Source of the DNA: Candidatus Eisenbergiella merdipullorum
GTDB lineage: Bacteria; Bacillota; Clostridia; Lachnospirales; Lachnospiraceae
Assembly (NCBI GenBank): GCA_019118445.1
Contig: DWYY01000026.1
Coordinates: 1 to 44,371 of the forward strand
Direction: 5' to 3'
Length of the DNA stretch: 44,371 nt
Both the position numbers and the translations under genes were made by a program. The notes below the pieces were generated by a model that saw only the letters and a list, made by a program, of their open reading frames with translations, was not told where the DNA came from and did not search any database. Positions 14,638 to 24,523 of the stretch are shown piece by piece; position 1 is the stretch's first letter; each line of letters starts with the position of its first letter.

Positions 14638-15426
14638 TTATTCCAGCACCATCACACGGCGCAGAACTGTGTTCATGCCATGCTGTTCAAGCATCTGCCC
14701 GAAGCTGGCCGCCTCTTCACGCGTGTAAGACAATCCGGCGATATTGGCCCACAGGCTTCCGTCCTGCGGCGCGCTAACGATCGGCTGTTCGTCCGGTTCT
14801 GCACCTTCCCAGAACGGGATATAGCAGGCGTTCAGGTCTACAACACCATCTACTCCGTCGATGCGTCCCTTGCTAGTGTACTGCCATGCCGTAAGTGGCT
14901 GCGAAATCACCGGCCGCCATTTGTCCGCCGGAGGATCAGCGGAGAACGGAAAATTAGAACTGACCGGATACCGGGCAATCCAAAACGGGCAATCAAAGGC
15001 CGCTGTGTCGAAGTATCCAGCCTCGTAGAAGGCCTTTCCGGTATAGATCCTGGATTCCAGCCCTGCACCCGCGAGTGTGTTCTGTGCGGTCTGGATCAGG
15101 CCGGTAAGGACGCCGGAACCGATCACCTGAAGAGACAGGTCTTCGACATCCCACCATACCCGGCAGGACAGATTGTGGGATTTCAGCAGGTCGGCCACCT
15201 GCGCCGCCTCTGCGGCCGCCTGCGTGGGTGTCGTGGCGTACGTATACTTGTACACCTCGAAGGGGATGCCGTTTTCCTGACATCCAGCCACGTTCGCCTC
15301 AAACTGATAATCTGCCTTTCCGGACCGGCGGACGCTCCGGAGGATCGCAAAGTCGCATCCGGCGGCCTTGACCTTCTTCCAGTCGATCACGCCCTGATTG
15401 TCGCTGACATCAATGCCCTTCCACAT
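14638..15426 (-). CDS. GH25 endolysin (muramidase)
   Basis: The 262-residue protein begins WKGIDVSDNQGVIDW (catalytic Asp6). It carries VWWDVEDL at residues 90-97, giving the DxE pair, and WQYTSKGRIDGVDGVVDLN, all standard for GH25 lysozymes cleaving beta-1,4 MurNAc-GlcNAc bonds. Residues about 205-262 form a small extra domain with SYTREEAASFGQMLEQHG, probably wall binding. There is no signal peptide, so release needs a holin. GGAGGAG precedes the start. It is the last late gene; the holin candidate lies far away at 26,156-26,419. Confidence 0.92.
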   Translation of the reverse strand: MWKGIDVSDNQGVIDWKKVKAAGCDFAILRSVRRSGKADYQFEANVAGCQENGIPFEVYKYTYATTPTQAAAEAAQVADLLKSHNLSCRVWWDVEDLSLQVIGSGVLTGLIQTAQNTLAGAGLESRIYTGKAFYEAGYFDTAAFDCPFWIARYPVSSNFPFSADPPADKWRPVISQPLTAWQYTSKGRIDGVDGVVDLNACYIPFWEGAEPDEQPIVSAPQDGSLWANIAGLSYTREEAASFGQMLEQHGMNTVLRRVMVLE

Positions 15427-15429
15427 AGA

Positions 15430-15876
15430 TTACTCCTCCACTAGCTGGAAATACCTTGCAAGATCAGCAGGTTTTCCGTATAATCCAATCCCGCTACTTT
15501 CGATGCACAGATACTTCACGCCGTCGGAAATATAGTATTTTCCTTCTTCAGATTCCATGCCTTCAACCCACGCGATTGGATTATCTTCCGTTCCGCTTTC
15601 TTCAGGCTTGGGGATCGGAGTGAAGAGAGAGGCTGCCGTATCCGGTGACCATGTGGACTGCTTCTGATGTCCCTGTCCTTCCTTCACGCGGTACAGAATG
15701 CCATCTGAGTGCTGTACGATCTTTCCGGCCTCAAGCATCGTTCCTTCCGGGATGTCGGGCCAGTATTCGTACAGAGCAGACGTTTCATAAGCCTGCGCGT
15801 CAGTGTTTCCGGCAGCGTTGATTTCAGCCTGTTTTCTCATTGCCTTCAGTTTTTCGATTGCCTTTTCTGTAATCAT
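15430..15876 (-). CDS. Baseplate/receptor-binding-type protein with carbohydrate-binding repeat
   Basis: The 148-residue protein has a short helical N-terminus (EKAIEKLKAMRKQAE) followed by a chitin-binding-like segment, IVQHSDGILYRVKEGQGHQK with STWSPDTAASLF, common in phage tail tips and wall hydrolases. A second small domain, EEGKYYISDGVKYLCIES, follows. It likely contacts cell-wall sugars. ATG 15876 overlaps the previous stop (TGATG) and has GGAGGG 7 nt upstream. Confidence 0.72.
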   Translation of the reverse strand: MITEKAIEKLKAMRKQAEINAAGNTDAQAYETSALYEYWPDIPEGTMLEAGKIVQHSDGILYRVKEGQGHQKQSTWSPDTAASLFTPIPKPEESGTEDNPIAWVEGMESEEGKYYISDGVKYLCIESSGIGLYGKPADLARYFQLVEE

Positions 15877-16292
15877 CACATACCCTCCAGTGCGTCATTG
15901 ATTTTCTGTATATCTTCTTTGATTTCTGCGATTTCATCAGTGCCTACGCTAGAAATGGGAACGGCAGGTTTCTGCATTGTGACGGTGATCTTGTCTGCAT
16001 AGGTCTCCGCAAAGCCGCTTTCCGTAGTATCGTCCGTGGTCTCATAGTCAACAGACGTTGTGACATGAGGGACGTATTGCAGACTTGCCATTTCCGTATA
16101 TCCGGAATATCCTCTCAACAAGTCGATACCTGCGTAATATCGCATAACGCTGGTCTTATCTGGACTATTGTTGAATTTTTGGATAATCGAATTTACATCG
16201 CCGGAATCAATTTCAATTTTTATTGTATTTCCGGTTTTTATGACATTTGATACTTCCAAATCACTTTCGTCAGAAAAAATTATTTTGTTCAT
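15876..16292 (-). CDS. Phage baseplate/tail protein, unknown
   Basis: The 138-residue protein has a beta-rich N-terminus and ends with a short coiled coil, EIAEIKEDIQKINDALEGM. It sits between the tail-fibre-like gene and the carbohydrate-binding protein, so it is probably part of the baseplate periphery or a chaperone of it. No family is recognised with confidence. Confidence 0.7.
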   Translation of the reverse strand: MNKIIFSDESDLEVSNVIKTGNTIKIEIDSGDVNSIIQKFNNSPDKTSVMRYYAGIDLLRGYSGYTEMASLQYVPHVTTSVDYETTDDTTESGFAETYADKITVTMQKPAVPISSVGTDEIAEIKEDIQKINDALEGM

Positions 16293-16311
16293 ATTATTAT
16301 TCCTTTTTTCA

Positions 16312-17316
16312 TTATATTATTGATAACACTACGTTTCCCGATTGTATATCACCAGATATAAATATTGATACTGTACCGCTGTTTGCGTCATATCCATTAC
16401 AATATGCTTGTATTGTAACGCTAGGTTCATTAGTCCCGTGGCCTCCGCAGTTTCTAATGCCTACTACAATGTTATTTTGTGATATTTCTCTATACCTGGC
16501 ATAGTCTGTTATTGTTGTTGTAATCGTCCTTCCGGTACTCGGCCATTGCGTGAAAGATACAAGTTTTTGATATCCGCTTCTTAGAGGTATGCCATAGGCC
16601 GCAGGATTATTTATTACATCTTGCTGTCCTTGACTTCTTCCAGCTGTATATCTATTAGTGTATATCGTGTCTATAGCTCCTGATATTGCCGTGGGGGTTT
16701 TGTCTGAAGGTGTTGCCCCACGGGATACACACTTATTGTATAGTGTGTCAACACCAGCCTGGAAAGTCGATTTGAGAGTGTCAATGTCAGTATTTGTTGC
16801 AATTTTAACCCATCCGTTGAAAGCAACTCTAGGGGACCATTTGAACGTTCCGTACCACGCGCCTTTATCATTGCTTCCAGAGGATATTGATCTTGTATAT
16901 CTTGCCACATTTCTTGAACGAATTTTAAGTATTTCAAGGAATCCGCTTCCTTCTTCCGGGATATCCGTTACCATATTGGAGTTGTTAGCGTCAAGATATA
17001 CAAGCGAGTTCATCGGCATTGCGGAGTAAATATCAACGATAGAAACGCCCGATTCTGGCAATTCAAGGGCGTTCAACGAGGTAAACACAGGCAGGCTTCC
17101 CACGTCCGCCTCTACAGCCGCAAAGGCTTCAGCAATCCTCTGTTCTAAACCGTTCATATTGGCTGAGGAAAAAGCGTCTCCTTCTCGTGATACATTTCCC
17201 TCCGCACGGGTAATATCATATGTTGCAGTTTCATTCGTTGCCACATTTTTCAGCGTTCTTCTTCCCGCAAATTCTACTAATCTGTCAGTCCATGTTTTTT
17301 GCGTAAAATAAGGCAT
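16312..17316 (-). CDS. Tail fibre / minor tail structural protein
   Basis: The 334-residue protein starts PYFTQKTWTDRLVEFAGRRT and ANMNGLEQRIAEAFAAVE, typical of Firmicute phage fibre N-termini. A middle segment and a beta-rich C-terminus follow. It probably forms part of the host-contact apparatus. Its start overlaps the stop codon of the preceding gene. Confidence 0.7.
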   Translation of the reverse strand: MPYFTQKTWTDRLVEFAGRRTLKNVATNETATYDITRAEGNVSREGDAFSSANMNGLEQRIAEAFAAVEADVGSLPVFTSLNALELPESGVSIVDIYSAMPMNSLVYLDANNSNMVTDIPEEGSGFLEILKIRSRNVARYTRSISSGSNDKGAWYGTFKWSPRVAFNGWVKIATNTDIDTLKSTFQAGVDTLYNKCVSRGATPSDKTPTAISGAIDTIYTNRYTAGRSQGQQDVINNPAAYGIPLRSGYQKLVSFTQWPSTGRTITTTITDYARYREISQNNIVVGIRNCGGHGTNEPSVTIQAYCNGYDANSGTVSIFISGDIQSGNVVLSII

Positions 17317-17777
17317 TACAGAATCCCAGCTCCTTCCCCTGCGTATATTTCCGTATCGCAGTAATAATAACTGTTCATTGTGCGTTCATACACATAATTC
17401 ACGTCGTGTAAGATGCGTTCAATATCGTTCCATTTTTGATATGTTGATAATGGCTGTGTAGGCGTTTCAGGAGTATCGGAAAGGGCCGCCCAGGCATCCC
17501 TCACAGCCTGCACATTGTTTCGGATTCTTAGATAATCACTCGCGCGCGGGATATCATTGTAGTTCCATGTCTTTGTCTGTACCGTCACCGCTAAAAACGA
17601 TGCTATCTGGGCCGTATTACTTTCAATCCGATTCAAGTCAGAAACATTCAACGCGCCTTTTATACCGGACGCCCACTCTGCTTTTTCCTCATCTGTAATC
17701 GTCCTCGCAAGATACTTCTGATTTAGTTCTTTCACCCGGTCAATGTCTGACTGAGTGCGGTCATACACAAATTTCAT
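17316..17777 (-). CDS. Small baseplate protein, unknown
   Basis: The 153-residue protein has a mostly helical sequence (SDIDRVKELNQKYLARTITD, SDYLRIRNNVQAVRDAW). It ends in CDTEIYAGEGAGIL, closely matching the end of the preceding gene product (AGEIYAGEDVGII). Family unknown; the position indicates a baseplate component. Confidence 0.7.
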   Translation of the reverse strand: MKFVYDRTQSDIDRVKELNQKYLARTITDEEKAEWASGIKGALNVSDLNRIESNTAQIASFLAVTVQTKTWNYNDIPRASDYLRIRNNVQAVRDAWAALSDTPETPTQPLSTYQKWNDIERILHDVNYVYERTMNSYYYCDTEIYAGEGAGIL

Positions 17778-19498
17778 CAGATAATCCCAACATCCTCTCC
17801 GGCATATATCTCACCTGCAAAATAATAATCTGATAGCAACTTATAATACCCGCGATATTTCGCAGTTGCAATGAACCCTCCGACCAAATCAGTTGACAGA
17901 GATTCGATACAAGCTACAAAATTCCCGCGTTCAACTAGCGTGTTTTCAACTTCTGTCCAGTCTCCTGCTTTTTCTCCGCGTGAGATATGCCTTGTCTGAA
18001 TGATTTGCTGTAGCTGATAATAATCCAGAATGCTATCTGCAACCCGCTGTGCCGCTTCGTAATCCAGCAAAGTTCCTGTAAATGTTTTTGTACTTCTCAC
18101 TTCTCCAGACTTTATGTTTTCGATACTGGAAAGTACAGCAAGTTCTTCTCCAATGTATTTTTGCCCGGAAATCACCACCTCGGACCGCGCATCCGTATCA
18201 ATCTGTAGCTCGACATAATACGGGCGCTGCCTAATAATTGTTCCGACGTTTGTTGTCATGTTTTCCGCCGGATTAGAAAGCTGAATTGTATGTAAGCCTA
18301 CACCATAAGTTCCTTTAGTTATCTGAGATATTTCATCGCTTAAAGTCCACGTTGTATACTTGACATTGATATCTGATACGTAATGATCTGTCTTCAACGT
18401 TGTTGAGAACTTACGGGATCGTTCGATTTTTTCAGATATCATCCGATTGCTTTTGTGGATTTCAAGATTTTCACGCATCGCCGTATTTACCGTAGAACCG
18501 CATGCGAAAAGCACCTCGCGCAGGGCCTTCTGGCATGTCTGGATTTTAAGTGTGCCGTACAACAGAGTATTGTATGTTTCATCGTCTACAACATAATCAG
18601 ATATTCCGGCGGTGTTCATGATTTCATCGATAATCAGTCCGGCTTTTTCACCGTCATATATCCTTCCCTCCTTGAAATCGGTATTTGAAAGCATACCCTT
18701 GAAATCTATAGCAGACAGTGTACTTACATTTTTCGTTGTGCTGTTACTGTCAAGGAAAAACACGCCAAGCGGAATCTGCTTACCATTCACAATCTCATAA
18801 GGAACCATCTTTTGCCGTTTCTGAAATGTCTTATGCAATCCAGACGAGTTCCCGATATTAAATTCTTCGTTTTTGTCAACAAAATCAAACGTTAATTTGT
18901 CAGTTTTGATTTTGTCGCTGATTGGGTCTGTATCATTAGTTAATTTTCCGGAAGTAATAGTATCGGGACCCCACCTGATTGTCGTGCCGTACTCGATATA
19001 TTGTAGTTTCACATTATGCCGGGGAAGAGTTTCCACGAACGTTATGACAATTTTTCCGTATTCTTCAACCTGATTTTCGCAGAAATAATCAAGGGAATCG
19101 GGATAATATGTCGCCTCTGCCTTTTTCACTCCGGCAAGATCATACCATTCGATTTTCAGCTCCAGCGGATATTCCTCAAGGAAATGCAAAGTGATCCCGA
19201 TTGATGTATGATTTTCCGTAAACTGCACAGTGACGGATTGCCACTGTGAAAATTCTCCGGTATCTCCAGACTGTCCTGTGGAAAAGTACGCGAGATTGTC
19301 AGAAACGTCCGGAAATTCCTCACGGCTGCCGTCAAGTACGAAGAAATTATGTTCAAGTGTTGCATATACACCTGCGGCAGGATTTTTCTTCAAGAGATCA
19401 ATATCCGCAAATGCCGCGTTAGTCGTACTCTCCGGCGTGCCATCCTCAATAGCAGTCGTATCATATAGATTGTAATCAACAAAAAATTCTGTTTTCAT
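17777..19498 (-). CDS. Distal tail / tail-associated baseplate protein
   Basis: The 573-residue protein follows the tape measure and a small tail protein, the place of Dit/Tal. Its middle part (WGPDTITSGKLTNDTDPISD, FKGMLSNTDFKEGRIYDGEK, ALREVLFACGSTVNTAMRENL) resembles the hub-type domains of siphovirus tail proteins. It should form the tail tip hub that binds fibres. No peptidase motif is seen. Confidence 0.72.
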   Translation of the reverse strand: MKTEFFVDYNLYDTTAIEDGTPESTTNAAFADIDLLKKNPAAGVYATLEHNFFVLDGSREEFPDVSDNLAYFSTGQSGDTGEFSQWQSVTVQFTENHTSIGITLHFLEEYPLELKIEWYDLAGVKKAEATYYPDSLDYFCENQVEEYGKIVITFVETLPRHNVKLQYIEYGTTIRWGPDTITSGKLTNDTDPISDKIKTDKLTFDFVDKNEEFNIGNSSGLHKTFQKRQKMVPYEIVNGKQIPLGVFFLDSNSTTKNVSTLSAIDFKGMLSNTDFKEGRIYDGEKAGLIIDEIMNTAGISDYVVDDETYNTLLYGTLKIQTCQKALREVLFACGSTVNTAMRENLEIHKSNRMISEKIERSRKFSTTLKTDHYVSDINVKYTTWTLSDEISQITKGTYGVGLHTIQLSNPAENMTTNVGTIIRQRPYYVELQIDTDARSEVVISGQKYIGEELAVLSSIENIKSGEVRSTKTFTGTLLDYEAAQRVADSILDYYQLQQIIQTRHISRGEKAGDWTEVENTLVERGNFVACIESLSTDLVGGFIATAKYRGYYKLLSDYYFAGEIYAGEDVGII

Positions 19499-19890
19499 CC
19501 CGGCGTCCTCGCAGGGCCTTTTGCCGTAAATTTGCAGGTGAAGCTTTTATACGATACATCATCCTCTAAAATCTTCTCGTACTCATCTGAAACAGAGGAA
19601 ATATATCCTACGAAATCATATGTTCCTCCGGGAACAGGGAGGGAAATATTATGAAACTCAACTGGCTCTGTCATTTTATCCCAAAATGCTGCATAATCTG
19701 TCTCTCCGAATGCATTACTGCTCCCGACAGTCAATGTGAAATTGTAATATACCCCTATGATCTCCCGTTCAAGGTCTCCAGCTTCGGTCCTTTCAGCATA
19801 CTTATCAAGGACATCCGCTGTCCGTTTGATTGAAACAAGGGGAATGTCAAAATATTGTCCGTCTATGCTTATGCCGCGTGTAAACTTCAT
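19495..19890 (-). CDS. DUF6711-like tail protein
   Basis: The 131-residue protein (MKFTRGISIDGQYFDIPLVS) is a small beta-rich protein between tape measure and hub, matching a family found at this place in Clostridia phages. ATG 19890 overlaps the tape-measure stop (ATGA) and GGGGTGG lies upstream; a GTG at 19899 is the alternative. Confidence 0.72.
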   Translation of the reverse strand: MKFTRGISIDGQYFDIPLVSIKRTADVLDKYAERTEAGDLEREIIGVYYNFTLTVGSSNAFGETDYAAFWDKMTEPVEFHNISLPVPGGTYDFVGYISSVSDEYEKILEDDVSYKSFTCKFTAKGPARTPG

Positions 19891-22856
19891 CCTTGCCACC
19901 CCAGCATATCTACATCATATCCCTGTCGCGCCGCCTCTGAAAAAATATCATTGAGGGACAAGCGCGCGAATGTTTCTCCGTCATAATTAAGATTGACCGT
20001 TACGCTTCTGACTTCATCACGTTCATTCATAACATTTCGGAGTGCGTCCTCTATTGTGGATACAGGCGTTTCGACGTTCATCTGTCCCGCTCTCTGATCT
20101 CCCAATAGAGCCAGGAACGGAGAGCCGCCACGAATTACCGCTCCGGATGCAAGGTGCGGAACATTTCTTATAACTGCCTGCGCATCAAGGCTGTTTGCCG
20201 ATACTGAGTAACCGGCTGTTATGCTTCCGGATGATCCCACACTTCCGGCTCCACTGCTGAAGAAGTCTCTAACAGCCTGAATCGCGTTGCGCACCCAGTC
20301 AATGAATTCTCTAAGTTTATCAATAATTGGACTTATCGCATTTATAATACCGTTTTTGAAACTTTCAAATTTCTCTTGCGCCTCCGCCCATCCGGATTTC
20401 CAAATTTCAAGGACGTTTTCGCCTATCCATTCTACGAATATCTTAAAGAATTCTTGAATTTTCTCGACTAACTCAAGAATATTGTCCTTGAAATTTGCAA
20501 AAAACTCTTTTGCAGTCTCCCAGGCCCCTTTCCAATCTTTTTCTACTACTACCTGCTTTATAAATTTTAGAAGCCCACTGAAAAAGTCTTTCATCAGTTG
20601 TCCGAGCGCGTTCAACACATTGAAAAACGCTTGGAAAATAACGCCTGCACTATTCCATGCCGCTTGCCAAAGCGGAATGATTGTTCCGTTGATGAAATTT
20701 ATGATTCCCGTAATTGCTTCTGTGATTTGCATTATCACTTGAATTATTATCTCAAGAAGCAATCCTATTGCTTCCCCAACCACAGGAACAACATAAGTGA
20801 TAACCCACTCTATAAGCGGCATAAGTATGGTTTCCCAGAATGTTTGTAAAATTGATACAAGTCCACCGATCAGCGTTATAATAGAGTTTATCAGCGGTGC
20901 AATGTAACTTGAAAACAATTCATAAAGTTTTGCCGCCACACTATCTAATATAGGCTGAATTTGTCCATTCCATACTTCAAGGAAAGTGCCAACAAGAGAA
21001 GCAAGGCCATTCGCCACACTGTCAAAAAATGGCTTAAACTTGGTGTCGTACACCTCATTGAGGTTGTCAAACACGCTATCTATCATGGATTTGTAGCCTT
21101 CAAGGACTGTTGCGGCAGAGCCCAGCAATCCCTCCAGTGCTGTCTTGAATGCATCCGCATTTTCTGTGATCGGGAGCACAAGCATCTGGAGGAAGTCTCT
21201 TCCGATTTTAAGAGCAATCTCAGTCACTCCCATTGCGGAATCTGCTATAACTCCGATCAGAGCTGCCATGAAGCGTATTCCGCTTTCGCTTGCAAACGCT
21301 TCAAATATATATGCGACACTCTGGAAGAGGTCTGCGAGAAGCATATTGATATCTGCCCCTACATTAAACATAGAAATCAGATATTTTTTTATGCGGTCTG
21401 TATTATCCTCAAGATACTGCCCTAGACCTCCAATGAATGCTGTAGCGATAGTGAGGCCGATACTTGCAACTGATCCTACAAGCGATCCCAGCATATACAT
21501 GAAGGATTTTGCCCATCCGTCTGCCGCCGCCAGCACTGCGGGGTCTGTCCAGATGTCAATGAGCGCATCCTTAATCTGTTCAAGCCCTTTTTTAATTGCC
21601 TCAAATCTGTATTCGTAGTCTCCGAGCCCATCCCAGAAGCCTTGTGTGAAGGCGTCTTTCAGTTCTTTTGCATAATCCAGAATCGGCTTCAGTTTTGCTT
21701 TCAGGCCGTCGAGCCATTTTACCAGTGCCGGATCAACCGGTACTTCTTCGAACATACCACCGACGTCCGTGCCTGCTCCACCGCCGCCGGAATCATCCTG
21801 CTTTTGAAGCACATCGAGATCGTCAAACTTCGCCAGCGCCCCGGTAGCTTTTTTCGCCGCGGACGCGGTTCCGTTCAGCGAATCATTGTAAGAATCCTGT
21901 ACCTTTTTCGCACGGATAAACGTACTGTTTCCGCCCAGAATCGCAACGAATTGCGCAACGTAGGTCATCGCCGTAGAAAGAGCGCTTATCAACGCATTTA
22001 AGGCCGGAATCACCATACTTATAATCGGCGCAAACGCTGTCGCAAAGGCGTTTCCCAATGTCGTAAGCGCATTTTTTAGAGATTGAACGTTTTCCGCAAA
22101 CTGGCTGGAATATCCCATGAGGTTTGTGAACCCCTGTCCTACACCAGATGTAATAGCACTGATTGCCCTGAACACTGCGCTGAACGCTACAGACATTGCC
22201 AGCATACGACCAAATCCCATGTGCGCCTTGTTCACGGATTTCGTCATTTTGTTCGTCTGTGCGGCAGCCGTGGAGAACGATTTTTTCGTATTATCCCCGA
22301 CTTTCTTCACGGTTTTAGACATCTGATCCGCCGCGTTTTTCATGCGGTTATACGACTGCTCGACAGGCTGTTGCTTCTGCTTCATCTCCTCAAGCCTGCG
22401 ATTACTCACAGCAAGTTTATCATTCAGGTTTTCGACCTGTTGCGCCATTTTGGCGTACTCAGCAGTATCCGTACCGGGAATGAATGCCTTTCCTGTTTCT
22501 TCCAGATCACGCAATTCACCAGTCGCATACTTCACAGTATTCGCCAGTTCGTCTATATCGTATTGCATGCGCTTATATGTACTGCTGCTCTCTTTTCCTC
22601 CGATTGAAAGGAACCTGTCCTGAGAAGCGATAAGCTTATTCATCCGGCTTTCTGCATCCGCAATTTGCTTCTGAATCTCAGCATACTCCGCCGTGGGAAT
22701 TTTGGTTTTCCCGAGAGATTCCATCTTTTCCTGCAAAACGGAAATTTCCTTCGCAGTCTTTTTAATTTCATTCGTCAGGCGCAACATCTGGCTATTAACG
22801 TCGCGTGTGTTGATTTCCGTATTGATCCGGATTGAACCGTCGTACTGCTCGGCCAT
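19887..22856 (-). CDS. Tape measure protein
   Basis: The 989-residue protein has coiled-coil N-terminal regions (LTNEIKKTAKEISVLQEKME, EIQKQIADAESRMNKL). The central part has many hydrophobic and membrane-like helices (about residues 210-320 and 430-760), and the tail is Gly/Ser-rich. This is the classic tape-measure layout: it sets tail length and may help DNA enter the cell. It is the longest phage gene, placed between tail chaperones and distal tail genes. No wall-hydrolase motif is seen. Confidence 0.93.
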   Translation of the reverse strand: MAEQYDGSIRINTEINTRDVNSQMLRLTNEIKKTAKEISVLQEKMESLGKTKIPTAEYAEIQKQIADAESRMNKLIASQDRFLSIGGKESSSTYKRMQYDIDELANTVKYATGELRDLEETGKAFIPGTDTAEYAKMAQQVENLNDKLAVSNRRLEEMKQKQQPVEQSYNRMKNAADQMSKTVKKVGDNTKKSFSTAAAQTNKMTKSVNKAHMGFGRMLAMSVAFSAVFRAISAITSGVGQGFTNLMGYSSQFAENVQSLKNALTTLGNAFATAFAPIISMVIPALNALISALSTAMTYVAQFVAILGGNSTFIRAKKVQDSYNDSLNGTASAAKKATGALAKFDDLDVLQKQDDSGGGGAGTDVGGMFEEVPVDPALVKWLDGLKAKLKPILDYAKELKDAFTQGFWDGLGDYEYRFEAIKKGLEQIKDALIDIWTDPAVLAAADGWAKSFMYMLGSLVGSVASIGLTIATAFIGGLGQYLEDNTDRIKKYLISMFNVGADINMLLADLFQSVAYIFEAFASESGIRFMAALIGVIADSAMGVTEIALKIGRDFLQMLVLPITENADAFKTALEGLLGSAATVLEGYKSMIDSVFDNLNEVYDTKFKPFFDSVANGLASLVGTFLEVWNGQIQPILDSVAAKLYELFSSYIAPLINSIITLIGGLVSILQTFWETILMPLIEWVITYVVPVVGEAIGLLLEIIIQVIMQITEAITGIINFINGTIIPLWQAAWNSAGVIFQAFFNVLNALGQLMKDFFSGLLKFIKQVVVEKDWKGAWETAKEFFANFKDNILELVEKIQEFFKIFVEWIGENVLEIWKSGWAEAQEKFESFKNGIINAISPIIDKLREFIDWVRNAIQAVRDFFSSGAGSVGSSGSITAGYSVSANSLDAQAVIRNVPHLASGAVIRGGSPFLALLGDQRAGQMNVETPVSTIEDALRNVMNERDEVRSVTVNLNYDGETFARLSLNDIFSEAARQGYDVDMLGWQG

Positions 22857-22869
22857 GCGCGCCCTCCCT

Positions 22870-23496
22870 TCATTTTGTCATCTCCTGAAATGCTTTTGCG
22901 GCGGCTTTTCGTGCCGCGATCTTCTTTTTCATTTCGTCGAATGCGTCAATCTTCGCAACTTCCTCTTCCGTGTATTCTCTCTTTGCCCGAGGTTCCTTGA
23001 GATCGTACATTGACTTCATTTCTCTGTACCATTTCCGCTCTTCCTTGCTCATCTTTCCGGTAATTTTCTTTCCCCTAATGTCAACCACTCGTGTAAAAGA
23101 ACATTCGTCCAGATTGCGTAGAAGAGCCATGAAGCACCAGAAATGAACCTTTTCCATATTTAGGTCAATACCATACTGCCGCCTGAAGGCCACCCAGATT
23201 CTCCACTGGTCTTTCTGATAGCTCATAACCGGGGCTTCGGCCTTACCACGCGGAAGATTGTCCGTGTTCCACCCGTTAAGGAACCATGTCACTGCCGCCC
23301 ATATTTTGTCCGCCGTACCAGGTGCTTCTTCCGGAAAAAGAAATTCACGGCACTGAGCCAGCTTTTCCCAGTTTGAAAGATCATTGTCGTCGAGAATCCA
23401 GAAAATCTGTATTCCCGTCTGAAAATCACTGTCAATCGGGTATCCTTGCCATTCCTCCGGAAGAGGGTCAAGAAGAATGTTGAAATTATTCTCCAT
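22870..23496 (-). CDS. Gp15-family tail assembly protein
   Basis: The 208-residue protein opens with ILLDPLPEEWQGYPIDSDFQ and contains KVHFWCFMALLRNLDECSF, matching the phage Gp15 family that sits before the tape measure. It probably acts as a tail assembly chaperone. It overlaps the preceding gene by 11 nt, a place where related phages use programmed frameshifting; I see no clear slippery site. Confidence 0.82.
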   Translation of the reverse strand: MENNFNILLDPLPEEWQGYPIDSDFQTGIQIFWILDDNDLSNWEKLAQCREFLFPEEAPGTADKIWAAVTWFLNGWNTDNLPRGKAEAPVMSYQKDQWRIWVAFRRQYGIDLNMEKVHFWCFMALLRNLDECSFTRVVDIRGKKITGKMSKEERKWYREMKSMYDLKEPRAKREYTEEEVAKIDAFDEMKKKIAARKAAAKAFQEMTK

Positions 23497-23986
23497 GTTC
23501 TGCCTTATAGTCCGCGATCAGCTCAGCTTTTCCGCGTTGTGTGCGGCCGCCCTTGCGCTTCTTGTCGTACTTGACGGCGATACGCTTGCCGCGTTCCTCA
23601 AATGCGCGATTCACGAACGGAATGAGGCCGTCGATCAGTTCCATGATCGTTGACTCATCCGGTACGTCACACTGGAATGCCTTCCTGCAGAGGCCTTCTC
23701 CGAACATGGCATCAACCTGTTCGCACGCCTTTTCACACAGGGCTACGCGCTTCTCAAGCCACGGTTTCCAGTCGTTCAGTGTGATAGATTCATCGGCCTT
23801 TTTCTTCGTCGGGTCTTCCTTATCCAGCGCCTCTCCAGATTCCTGAAACCAGTTCAGAAACGCCGTGAATCTGTCCGGAAGCGTCGCGTCCCTCGAATTG
23901 ATCGACGCAATCGCCGCGCCGTTATTGACGGATACCAGTCTTATTCCATCGTCAATTTCAAGGCCGTCATTATATGTAATAGCCAT
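23486..23986 (-). CDS. Tail assembly chaperone (gpG-like)
   Basis: The 166-residue acidic, helical protein lies directly after the major tail protein, in the gpG position. It ends in a basic tail (KKRKGGRTQRGKAEL). It would hold the tape measure during tail tube polymerisation. Identity rests mainly on synteny. Confidence 0.7.
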   Translation of the reverse strand: MAITYNDGLEIDDGIRLVSVNNGAAIASINSRDATLPDRFTAFLNWFQESGEALDKEDPTKKKADESITLNDWKPWLEKRVALCEKACEQVDAMFGEGLCRKAFQCDVPDESTIMELIDGLIPFVNRAFEERGKRIAVKYDKKRKGGRTQRGKAELIADYKAEHGE

Positions 23987-23997
23987 GCTTTTCCTCC

Positions 23998-24510
23998 TTA
24001 CTCAGACGGCTCAGTGTCAGACCATGTGTATTCTCCGGAACTTGAATCCAGCTTAATGTAACCTTCCTGCACATCGCCATTTCCGTTGATCTGAATGCTC
24101 GTGATAAGCGCCGCACCGCCTTCTCCACCAGCGGAAGAAGGAGAAACGATAACCGGAACCTTGATTGCCGCGAACACGTTCGGCTTGCTTTCGACCGCAT
24201 CGGTTTTGAAAAATCTGAAATAATCCGTTTCGCAGTCTTTTCCGGTCGGGAACTTCTTCAGCAGCTTGTCAAGTTCCTGCTGCATCTCATCGCTCAAATA
24301 CTCTCGCTCAGGGTTCATCGAGAATTCGTAACCGGACAGCGTGGAGGACTGAGATTTCATATTGACGTACTGCGTACTCTCGACGTTCGGCCCCCAATCT
24401 TCCGTAACCTCCGTATATCCGTCTCCCATTTCCAGAATGTTCGAAGTCATGCCCTGAAAGAGTTTCCCGACGTCCAGCAGGGAGACCATATTGGTTCTAT
24501 CTAATGCCAT
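23998..24510 (-). CDS. Major tail tube protein
   Basis: The 170-residue protein starts MALDRTNMVSLLDVGK and has YEFSMNPEREYLSDEMQQEL with a beta-rich second half (FAAIKVPVIVSP, GNGDVQEGYIKLDSSSGEYT), fitting siphovirus tail tube proteins. AAGGAG lies upstream. Its place between tail terminator and chaperone supports the call. Confidence 0.83.
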   Translation of the reverse strand: MALDRTNMVSLLDVGKLFQGMTSNILEMGDGYTEVTEDWGPNVESTQYVNMKSQSSTLSGYEFSMNPEREYLSDEMQQELDKLLKKFPTGKDCETDYFRFFKTDAVESKPNVFAAIKVPVIVSPSSAGGEGGAALITSIQINGNGDVQEGYIKLDSSSGEYTWSDTEPSE

Positions 24511-24523
24511 GTTTTTCTCCTTT

